NCBI GenBank assembly: GCA_020349885.1
Contig: CP070701.1
Span: 1,972,339-2,036,338 of the forward strand
Source of the DNA: Acidobacteriota bacterium
Lineage (GTDB): Bacteria; Acidobacteriota; G020349885
Direction of reading: 5' to 3'
Length of the DNA: 64,000 nt
How positions within the stretch are numbered: the stretch's first letter is position 1; the number at the start of each line of letters is the position of its first letter. The notes under the pieces are model-generated. The model had not been told where the DNA came from. It searched no databases and saw nothing but the letters and a program-made list of their open reading frames with translations. A program made the position numbers and the translations under genes. This document shows positions 11,831-18,611 of this stretch, piece after piece.

Positions 11831-11887
11831 AAGGTGTGAAAGGATAAATTTTTATCCCCAATCCCTAGCCTACGCTCCCGAAACACG

Positions 11888-13354
11888 ATGAAAAAGATTC
11901 TTTTTATCACCCCACCCTACCACTGCGGCGTCGTGGAAGTGGCCGGGCGGTGGCTTCCGCCGCAGTTTCTTTTTCTGGGCGCAAGCGCACGCCGGGCGGG
12001 CGTCGAGCCCGTGCTGTACGACGCCATGGGATTCTGGGCGGACCACGACGACATCGTCGCCGAAATGGAGAACGTCAATCCGGACTACGTGGCGACCTCC
12101 GCCATCACGGCCACAATACCCGACGCCCTGCGGGTGCTTCAAAACGCCAAGCAGCTGAAACCCGACGTCGTCACGCTCCTCGGGGGCGTTCACCCGACGT
12201 TCATGGACCGCGAGATTCTCGCGGAGCACGGCGACTCGGTGGACTACGTGATCCGGGGCGAGGGCGAGGAAACGCTGCGCGAGCTTCTCGAATGCCTCGA
12301 AGCCGGAGGCGACGCGAAAGGGGTCCAGGGAATCTCGTTCCGTGAGAACGGGCACGTCGCGCGGACGCTCCCCCGGCCGCTGTTCGAGGACCTCAACACC
12401 CTGGACCGCGCCTGGGACCTGATCGACTGGACGAAAGACTACACCTACTACATTTTCCCCGGCTCCCGCCTCGCCGCCATCAACACCTCCCGCGGCTGCA
12501 ACAGCGAGTGCACGTTCTGCTCCCAGCAGAAATTCTGGGCGCGCTCGTGGCGCGCCCGCTCGCCGGAGGACGTGCTGGAGGAGGTGGAATTCCTGCACAC
12601 GCGCTTCGGCGTGAACGTCATCCTTCTCGGAGACGAGTACCCCACCAACGACCGGGCCCGCTGGGAGAAACTTCTCGACATGCTCATCGAGCGGCGCTTT
12701 CCCATCCGCTTCCTCATGGAGACCCGCGTCGAGGACATCGTGCGCGACGCGGACATCATGCACAAGTATCGGGAGGCGGGCATCGTGCACGTCTACATCG
12801 GCGTCGAGGCCACGAACCAGGAAACCCTCGACTACATCCACAAGGACCTGAAGGTGGAGACGTCGAAGAAGGCCATCGACGTCCTCCACCGCCACGGCAT
12901 CGTCACCGAGACGTCCTTCATACTGGGCTTCCCGGACGAGACGCCCGAGAGCATCCGCTGCACGCTCGAGCTCTCGAAGTGGTACAACCCCGACTTCGCC
13001 CACTTCCTCGCCATCACGCCCTGGCCCTACGCCGACCTCTACCCGCAGGTCCGGGACCACATCGCCGTGACCGACTACTCGAAGTACAACCTCATCGACC
13101 CCATCATCAAGCCCAAGTGGATGACGCTCGAGGACATCGACCGCGCCATGGTGAGCTGCTACCGCGAGTTCTACCACGGCAAAATGAAGGAGGTTCTCAC
13201 CATGGGCGACGCGTTCAAGAAGGACTACATACTCACCTCGATGAAGCTCATCATGCGAAGCTCGTTCATCGTGGAGAAGATGGGCAACCTGATGGAGATT
13301 CCCAAGCAGATGGCGGCCACCATGAGGCAGATGGCCGGGGCGACGGGAGCATGA
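11888..13354 (+). CDS. B12-binding-domain radical SAM protein (BchE/HpnR-like group)
   Basis: The first ~140 residues are a Rossmann-like cobalamin-binding domain (KILFITPPYHCG, LLGGVHPTF, IRGEGEETLRELL). The radical SAM core follows with the 4Fe-4S cysteines C204, C208 and C211 in SRGCNSECTFC, then NVILLGDEYP and YIGVEATNQETLDYIHK. This layout is shared by anaerobic magnesium-protoporphyrin cyclase BchE, hopanoid methylase HpnR and many uncharacterised members; the exact reaction (methyl transfer or oxidative ring chemistry) cannot be read from sequence. No other tetrapyrrole gene is nearby. It overlaps the following lipoprotein gene by ATGA. Confidence 0.85.
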   Translation: MKKILFITPPYHCGVVEVAGRWLPPQFLFLGASARRAGVEPVLYDAMGFWADHDDIVAEMENVNPDYVATSAITATIPDALRVLQNAKQLKPDVVTLLGGVHPTFMDREILAEHGDSVDYVIRGEGEETLRELLECLEAGGDAKGVQGISFRENGHVARTLPRPLFEDLNTLDRAWDLIDWTKDYTYYIFPGSRLAAINTSRGCNSECTFCSQQKFWARSWRARSPEDVLEEVEFLHTRFGVNVILLGDEYPTNDRARWEKLLDMLIERRFPIRFLMETRVEDIVRDADIMHKYREAGIVHVYIGVEATNQETLDYIHKDLKVETSKKAIDVLHRHGIVTETSFILGFPDETPESIRCTLELSKWYNPDFAHFLAITPWPYADLYPQVRDHIAVTDYSKYNLIDPIIKPKWMTLEDIDRAMVSCYREFYHGKMKEVLTMGDAFKKDYILTSMKLIMRSSFIVEKMGNLMEIPKQMAATMRQMAGATGA

Positions 13355-13752
13355 GGCGCTGGGCGGCGCTGGCGCTGCTGCTTGTTGCGGCGTGTGCCTC
13401 TCAGGAGGAGGCCCAGCTTGAGCAGGCTGTGCGGGAACACCTTACGAATAAGAAACATCTGAATTTGACCAACATACGCCTGCGGCTGGAAAACGTGGAA
13501 ATACGGGACGAGGAAGCCTTTGCCACGGTGCTTTATTTCATCGAAGACCAGACCTCGCCCATCATGCAGTACCGCTACACGTTTGTGCGAGACGATGAGG
13601 TGTGGTACGTCCTGGAGTCCGAGTCCCTTATTCCGTCAAACGGCTTCGCCCACCCCTCCCCGTCAGAGCCGTCGCCGCCCCCGGGCGGAGACGAGGCCCC
13701 GCCCGAGACGACCGAGGAAGAAGCGCCAGAGCTTCCTCCCGGCCACCCATAG
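13351..13752 (+). CDS. Small lipoprotein coupled to the radical SAM gene
   Basis: A 133-residue protein with a short signal and lipobox LVAAC; C15 would be lipidated. The middle (YFIEDQTSPIMQYRYTFVRDDEVWYVLE) looks like a small beta-rich domain, and the tail is proline- and glutamate-rich with low complexity. The start ATG overlaps the stop of the radical SAM gene as ATGA. Nothing identifies a function. Confidence 0.7.
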   Translation: MRRWAALALLLVAACASQEEAQLEQAVREHLTNKKHLNLTNIRLRLENVEIRDEEAFATVLYFIEDQTSPIMQYRYTFVRDDEVWYVLESESLIPSNGFAHPSPSEPSPPPGGDEAPPETTEEEAPELPPGHP

Positions 13753-13766
13753 CCGAGGAGCCGCCC

Positions 13767-14108
13767 ATGGCGGGGCTCCTCGTGATGCTCAACAATTTCC
13801 TCCACGACCTGGCCGTCGCCGTGTTCTTCTGCTCGTGGATGGGGCTCCTCGTTCTCGCGCGTGAGGCGCAGGAGCAGAGCGCGGTCCGGCGGCTCGACCG
13901 AGCGTTCCGAAAAACCGCCGGGTGGAGTTTTTTCTTTATTCTCGCGCTCGGCGTCGTCCGGACCGTCTACTACCGGGAGTACGAATGGTACAGCGCCGTC
14001 GAGCACGGCCAGGTGGCGGCGCTCGTCGTAAAGCACGCCCTCTTCGTCGTCATCATAGTCGCGGGCTGGACGTACCTCTGGAAAACCCGAAAAAACCGCG
14101 CGGGCTAA
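13767..14108 (+). CDS. Three-helix membrane protein with intramembrane histidines
   Basis: The protein has 113 residues. Three hydrophobic helices are seen at about 5-28, 48-66 and 80-104. Histidines sit in helix 1 (LNNFLHDLAVA) and at the start of helix 3 (AVEHGQVAALVVKHAL), the sort of placement used for b-haem in CopD-like or DUF2269-like proteins; haem binding is an inference. GAGGAG lies six bases before the ATG. It follows the lipoprotein gene by 14 bp, and its stop overlaps the stop of the convergent 8-haem cytochrome gene by 3 bp. Confidence 0.65.
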   Translation: MAGLLVMLNNFLHDLAVAVFFCSWMGLLVLAREAQEQSAVRRLDRAFRKTAGWSFFFILALGVVRTVYYREYEWYSAVEHGQVAALVVKHALFVVIIVAGWTYLWKTRKNRAG

Positions 14109-15055
14109 CGGTTCTCCCTCCTGTGCTCCGGCGCGCCGCTCCGGGTTTTCACGGGTAGCGGCTGGACGGGAAGGAGGGGCGCGGCCGAATGCGGAACGCC
14201 GTGGCATACGAGCGTGCATCCGCTCGCCGGCGAGTATTCCACGATGCCGTCCATGGGGAAAACCATCCCCCGGTCGAAGCGGATGAGGTCGGGCGCCGCG
14301 CTCGCGTGCGGGTCGTGGCACGTGTGGCACGAAACGCCACGCTTGACCACGTGGAGCACGTGGCGTCCCGGCCCGGCGTCGTTCAACACGGAACGCCGCT
14401 CATGGCACCTGTAACACAGGGCGTAGGCCTCGGCCGATTCGGCGGCGCCGTCCTGGGTCGCGTAAGCGTCGCGGAGAATTCCCGCGTAGCGCGAGCCGTG
14501 GAGCCCGCGAGGGCCGCTCGCGTCGTCGTTTCCGTGGCAGTCCGTGCACCGGACGGTCGAGCCCGCGGCTACGCTTATGTGCGGCGACACCGGCAAGCCT
14601 CCCTCCGCAGCGGATAGTTCCTGATGGCAGCCGAGGCAAAGCTCGCTCGCCCCGAAGGGCCGGGAACGCTCCTCTTCACGTGAGACGAAACGCGCGTCCT
14701 CGGGCTTTGGATGAACGGCGTGACAGGTGAGGCAATCCTTGGCGGGCCACGTCTTGGTCATAGGATGCGCGAAAGGCTTCAGGAATTCCGCCTGGATGTT
14801 TGGAAGTTCTTGTGCCGCGGCACCCAGCCGCTTTGCTTCCTTCGCCTCTCGTTGACTCTCCACGCCGCCGTGGCACTGGAGGCAGAATTTTTCCCCGCTC
14901 TCGTTAAGAAGGACTCCGCTGCTCCTGTGGTTCTGGTGGCAGGACGCGCACCCTTTAGGAAACAGGTGCCGATCCTTGTGCGCACTCTGTTGTGCCACGA
15001 GCACGCCGAACAAGCATGCCGCAAATAATATCGCCGACCACCTCAAGCTTCTCAT
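14105..15055 (-). CDS. Octahaem cytochrome c of the barrel-cytochrome operon
   Basis: The 316-residue protein begins with an export signal (MRSLRWSAILFAACLFGVLVAQ). It contains seven CxxCH motifs (CASCH, CLQCH, CLTCH, CLGCH, CTDCH, CYRCH, CHTCH) and one CX3CH variant, CTLVCH, near the C-terminus; extra His residues between them can serve as distal ligands. The ATG at 15055 overlaps the barrel gene's stop (ATGA), so it is made together with that barrel. The pairing of a porin with a periplasmic multihaem cytochrome resembles porin-cytochrome conduits such as Mtr or Pcc; the specific family is not identified. The frame upstream of 15055 lies inside the barrel gene and is not used. Confidence 0.9.
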   Translation of the reverse strand: MRSLRWSAILFAACLFGVLVAQQSAHKDRHLFPKGCASCHQNHRSSGVLLNESGEKFCLQCHGGVESQREAKEAKRLGAAAQELPNIQAEFLKPFAHPMTKTWPAKDCLTCHAVHPKPEDARFVSREEERSRPFGASELCLGCHQELSAAEGGLPVSPHISVAAGSTVRCTDCHGNDDASGPRGLHGSRYAGILRDAYATQDGAAESAEAYALCYRCHERRSVLNDAGPGRHVLHVVKRGVSCHTCHDPHASAAPDLIRFDRGMVFPMDGIVEYSPASGCTLVCHGVPHSAAPLLPVQPLPVKTRSGAPEHRRENR

Positions 15056-16845
15056 AGAAATTTCCGAAACCTCCGGCTCAGCATCACATAATACACCGAG
15101 CTCTCCGCCTGCGCAGTGTCCCGTTCGAGTTCGCGGTGTCGGGCGGCAATGCTGACGGTAAACTTCCCCACCGAATAATCTATCGATGCCTCGTAGTAGC
15201 GCTGCGTCCCCAGATCGACGACGCCGATGGTAGTTTCCGTTTGCGTGTAGAAGCAGCTGAAGCGAAAATATTTCCAAAAACTGCGGCTGGCATTGGCGTG
15301 CAGAAACGTGTTTTCGGCCTCCTGTCCGCTGACATCCCGCGTTTCAATCACGCCGTAGCTCGCGGTGGTGCTCCACGTGTGGTTGCGCCAGAAAGTGTTG
15401 ATGCTCGTATTCGTAGATTCGGCAAACGTGCCGTCCTCGAGGAGGCGCTCGGAAGAAACGTAATCCACGTAACCTCGCATCTCGCCCAGCTTGCGGCGTA
15501 ATGTTCGGGCTTCAAAGCGTGCTCTCCACACGTCTTCCGAGAAACCCAAGGATTGTTGTGCTCCCAGGACGACGCCGACCGTTGTTGCCACGTCGAACTC
15601 GGAAGAACTGTAGCTGGACGACAGGGAAACGTTGCTCAAACCCGTGCCCCGCGTGATGCTTCCTCCTGCAGACCATGTGAGCGTGTCGAACTGTGCTTGC
15701 TCCGTAGGTCCCGGGGGCAAAAGGGGCGTCCACTCCATTTCCGAATCGTTCTGGCCGCCTCCGCCATTGAGCGTGAAACTCCACATCTTTGACGGGCGAG
15801 TCCAAGACGTGTTCAGGAACACGGACCTGGCCTCCAGCTCACTCTCGACGGACGTCGAAGTCAGGGTGCTCTCGCTGGTGTTTGCCGAGGCGTACAGTGT
15901 CCACCGCTTGTTGGGTGCAAACTGGACATTGAGGCGGTAGGAATTCGCTTCAGTCTCGCTCCCCTTCGCCTCCCCCTCCGAGCGGAACGCCCCGGCTGTG
16001 GTGTTCCATTTCTCGCTCCAATTCCCGATCCACTGCCCATCGTAGGTCGAAAATTCCGCTTCGGCGCGCGCGAACCCCTCCTGCTCGCTCGCCGTCTCGT
16101 TTCTCGATGCGTTGAGGTAAAGCCGTTGCTTCTCGCCGAGCCTGTTGTCGTTGCGGAGGCGCCACGTCGTGTTTTCCTGAAGGTTGCGGCTCAGCTCGTT
16201 GAAGGTTTCCTTGCTATCGTAGTCAATCTCGACCTGGGAAGACTTAATGGCGCTGATCATCATCCCCGTCAGATGCTTGTCGTCGTACAGGTAGTTCACG
16301 CCTCCGGTGCCCTCGCGCTCCTTCCTGTCGTAAGCGACCCGCAGGTGCTTCAGGATGGAAAAGCCCGTCTGGGCGCTCCCGCCGTACGTCGTGTAGTGGA
16401 GCTGCTGGGAAAGATACTGCTGATCCTCATATTCCGTTTCACTGTCGCGTTCGGAATAGAAAAGCGAAAAAGGAATGCGGCGCTCGGGAAAGAAGTTCAC
16501 CGAAATGCCGTAGGCCGTGGCGTCCGAGGCGGCTACCCCGTCGCCTCCGCTGTCCACGTCCTGCTGGAGAAAGTCGGTAAAGAGCCTGTACGTAATGAAC
16601 CGCTGGTCCAGGATAAAGGAGCGGAAGTATAAATTCATAGCCTGGCGCAGGTCGGTCACTTCGCTGTCTCTTTCCATGGTGGAGGTGGTCTCGGCCTTTA
16701 GCGCCTGCAGCATCATGCTTCCCCCGAATGCGGTCCAGCCGTTTCCGTTGCCGTTTCCGTTGGGATACTGGGCGAGGACGGGCAGAGCAACGCACCAGAG
16801 CGCCAGAAGGGTGGAGGGAAAACGGAAGCTCCGCCGGGCTCTCAT
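15052..16845 (-). CDS. Outer-membrane beta-barrel, probable porin of an electron conduit
   Basis: The 597-residue protein has a signal ending near LPVLAQ, then a short Asn-Gly repeat, then a long series of alternating polar/aromatic strands with serine- and threonine-rich turns (SVNFFPERRIPFSLFYSERDSE, SFWKYFRFSCFYTQTE), ending SVYYVMLSRRFRKFL. Such pattern and length fit a large barrel of about 24-28 strands, comparable in size to MtrB/OmbB porins. No cysteine pair of MtrB type is visible near the N-terminus. It is coupled by ATGA both to the HTH gene upstream and to the octahaem cytochrome downstream. Confidence 0.8.
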   Translation of the reverse strand: MRARRSFRFPSTLLALWCVALPVLAQYPNGNGNGNGWTAFGGSMMLQALKAETTSTMERDSEVTDLRQAMNLYFRSFILDQRFITYRLFTDFLQQDVDSGGDGVAASDATAYGISVNFFPERRIPFSLFYSERDSETEYEDQQYLSQQLHYTTYGGSAQTGFSILKHLRVAYDRKEREGTGGVNYLYDDKHLTGMMISAIKSSQVEIDYDSKETFNELSRNLQENTTWRLRNDNRLGEKQRLYLNASRNETASEQEGFARAEAEFSTYDGQWIGNWSEKWNTTAGAFRSEGEAKGSETEANSYRLNVQFAPNKRWTLYASANTSESTLTSTSVESELEARSVFLNTSWTRPSKMWSFTLNGGGGQNDSEMEWTPLLPPGPTEQAQFDTLTWSAGGSITRGTGLSNVSLSSSYSSSEFDVATTVGVVLGAQQSLGFSEDVWRARFEARTLRRKLGEMRGYVDYVSSERLLEDGTFAESTNTSINTFWRNHTWSTTASYGVIETRDVSGQEAENTFLHANASRSFWKYFRFSCFYTQTETTIGVVDLGTQRYYEASIDYSVGKFTVSIAARHRELERDTAQAESSVYYVMLSRRFRKFL

Positions 16846-17300
16846 GGCGGTCCTCCGAGGCCGTTTTGCGAGCGGCGGCTCCGGGAGATGCCGAATTCGG
16901 AGAGCACCCTTTCCACGCTCCGCGAGCTTACCGAATGGCCGTCTTTCTCAAGCGCGTCGGCGATGTCCGAAGAATTCTTTTCGGGACTCTGGAAGCGCAT
17001 CGCCACAATCTGCTTGACGACGTCGTCCGTGAGGCGGAATTTGTGCTTGGGGCCGCGCTTGTGCGCAAGCAGCCCGCTCAGGCCCCCGTTTGCCAGGAGC
17101 CGGCGCTTCCGGTAGTAGGTGGCGGGGGAGCGGTAGCCGTAGCGGCGGCAGAGCTCCTTTATGGGCGTTTCTCCCGTCTCGCCCTCGAGGAGCATCAGGA
17201 AGTCGCGGAGCCAGGCGTCGCGGAGAGAGAGCCGCAGCCGGCCCTTCGGGCCCTTGACGCTGGCGCCTCGCGAATTATCTACGGAGAGGGTGAGGCGCAC
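16842..17300 (-). CDS. Helix-turn-helix protein heading the barrel-cytochrome operon
   Basis: A 152-residue basic protein. Residues ~35-70 (DFLMLLEGETGETPIKELCRRYGYRSPATYYRKRRLL) form a homeodomain-like HTH, and residues ~90-140 (RLTDDVVKQIVAMRFQSPEKNSSDIADALEKDG) form a second HTH as in IS630/IS481-type transposases. No DDE catalytic domain follows, so it is either a regulator or a domesticated transposase DNA-binding part. GTG start at 17300 with GGGAGGA upstream. Its stop overlaps the barrel start (ATGA), unusual for a stray transposase fragment and favouring a regulatory role. Confidence 0.75.
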   Translation of the reverse strand: MRLTLSVDNSRGASVKGPKGRLRLSLRDAWLRDFLMLLEGETGETPIKELCRRYGYRSPATYYRKRRLLANGGLSGLLAHKRGPKHKFRLTDDVVKQIVAMRFQSPEKNSSDIADALEKDGHSVSSRSVERVLSEFGISRSRRSQNGLGGPP

Positions 17301-17377
17301 AGTTATCCTCCCACGCTAGGGCGCCGCATTACCGTCCGGGCGCCCCGCCGTCCAAAAAATCTTGGCGATATGAAGGC

Positions 17378-17413
17378 AAAAAAGTAGGGGCACAGCGTGT
17401 GCCGTGCCCCTAC
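17378..17413 (-). terminator. Intrinsic terminator of the tetrahaem cytochrome gene
   Basis: On the minus strand a perfect 10-bp stem, GTAGGGGCAC with GTGCCCCTAC (17384-17393 and 17404-17413) and a 10-base loop, is followed by six T. It ends the transcript of the gene at 17426-18175 before the HTH gene. Confidence 0.85.
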
Positions 17414-17425
17414 AGGAAAATCAAT

Positions 17426-18175
17426 TTACTTGTTGTGGCAAACTCCGCACAGAGCGCTATCGGCCATAGTGTTCCGCAGGAACGGCAGCGTGTCGCCGGC
17501 TCCATACAGATGCGGGTTGTGGCACGAAGCGCATTCCACTTCGTACGTCGCACCGAAAAGGTATCCCGTCGGCACCGTCGTGCGGTCTTTGAGACCGTCG
17601 TCGACTGCCGGGAGAACCATTTCCATGCCGACCGGGTGGTCGTACGTCAGGTCTTTGCCCAGCAAGGCGGTGCCTTTGATGAGGACCTCGTAGTCGCCTG
17701 ATGGCCCGACGTTACCGGCCCCCGACGTAAAGAGAATGTCTTTTCCACCCAGCGGAAAGACGGCCGGGAACACCACGAGCTCATCGAGTCCGAGGCTCCC
17801 GTCGTGGCACGACATGCACGCCAAGGTCTGTCCGCCCAAGGTCGCGTCGAGGTTGCTCGCGTTGATGGTGTTCTGGGGATTGCCGTAGGGAACGAACGGA
17901 CCTGCGGGATCTTTGCGGTTCCACAGAGCGATCGTCTTACCTGCCGCACCCAAGAGCGTGCCGTCAGCGTGCGGGAAGTGACAGAAGTCGCACCTTCGCG
18001 TGGTGTCCGACTTGGTGTCGTGCGTCGCCGACGTAGCGAAGTTATGCATATTGGCGGCGTTCGTGAGGATGTCGCCCGTTGCGGCGAATGCCGGCGCCGG
18101 GGTCAACATCAAACCCGCCAACAGTGCTCCCGCCGCCACACCAAGTGCTGCGGTGAGCAATAGTTTCATCTTCAT
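17426..18175 (-). CDS. Periplasmic tetrahaem cytochrome c
   Basis: The 249-residue protein has a clear signal peptide ending APAFA. Four CxxCH motifs are seen: CDFCH, CMSCH, CASCH and CGVCH at the very C-terminus. HNFATSATHDT and CASCHNPHLYG are typical of doubled-CxxCH or cytochrome c3-like small periplasmic carriers that shuttle electrons between inner- and outer-membrane complexes. AAGGAGAA lies a good distance before the ATG. It is monocistronic between its own consensus promoter and a strong terminator, suggesting high, separate expression. Confidence 0.9.
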   Translation of the reverse strand: MKMKLLLTAALGVAAGALLAGLMLTPAPAFAATGDILTNAANMHNFATSATHDTKSDTTRRCDFCHFPHADGTLLGAAGKTIALWNRKDPAGPFVPYGNPQNTINASNLDATLGGQTLACMSCHDGSLGLDELVVFPAVFPLGGKDILFTSGAGNVGPSGDYEVLIKGTALLGKDLTYDHPVGMEMVLPAVDDGLKDRTTVPTGYLFGATYEVECASCHNPHLYGAGDTLPFLRNTMADSALCGVCHNK

Positions 18176-18267
18176 TTACGTTCTCCTTGTCTTTTACTGT
18201 GTCTGACACATTGATTTCTCATGAGACAACGCTTTGTAGAAAAGCATATTCATACCCTTCTGTCCTA

Positions 18268-18297
18268 ATTCTACCCTTAAGAATTCGCCGCTGTCAA
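18268..18297 (-). promoter_or_regulatory. Sigma-70 promoter of the tetrahaem cytochrome gene
   Basis: Minus strand: TTGACA, 18 bp, TAGAAT. Start near 18261, leaving a leader of about 85 nt with a good ribosome site. Confidence 0.7.
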
Positions 18298-18514
18298 GGG
18301 AATTTTTTGAAAAAATTCTCATATTTAAGCCTTTCTGTCTTATTTTTCCTCCTCCTACCAAGGGACCCGGCCCCTGTGTCTTGCTATTGATATGGGGTAA
18401 TTGCGCACCACCCGGACGCCCCTTCGGGGCTTTAACGGTCCCCGTGTAAACACCCCCCCGCCCTTACGGGAGGGGCCATGGATACTCGCGCCTTCATCGG
18501 AAATTTCGGCAAGG

Positions 18515-18543
18515 TTGCAGACACCCTCCGACCTCCGTATACT
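18515..18543 (+). promoter_or_regulatory. Sigma-70 promoter of the MFS-spermidine synthase fusion
   Basis: TTGCAG, 17 bp, TATACT. Start near 18550, about 60 nt before the ATG at 18612. Confidence 0.6.
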
Positions 18544-18611
18544 GAAACTCCTCTTATGCGCAACCAACGGATTTCCTCCCGCGCCCCGGGGCTAAGGACG
18601 GCGTTTCTTTC

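Larger units (their letters stand above)
18176..18611. other. Divergent intergenic region with two promoters
   Basis: This 436-bp stretch is AT-richer on the left. It holds the minus-strand promoter for the tetrahaem cytochrome and the plus-strand promoter for the MFS-spermidine synthase fusion. Between them are two GC hairpins without strong T runs: GCCCC-TTC-GGGGC (18418-18430) and CCCG-CCCTTA-CGGG (18457-18470). I see no further gene. Confidence 0.6.

Noticed and set aside
16842-17300. Insertion sequence or transposase gene
   Set aside because: No catalytic DDE domain, no terminal inverted repeats and no target duplication; the gene overlaps the barrel gene as in an operon.
18254-18270. 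GG-N10-GC pattern upstream of the tetrahaem gene as a second sigma-54 promoter
   Set aside because: Outside the two dinucleotides it matches poorly, and a good sigma-70 promoter overlaps it.
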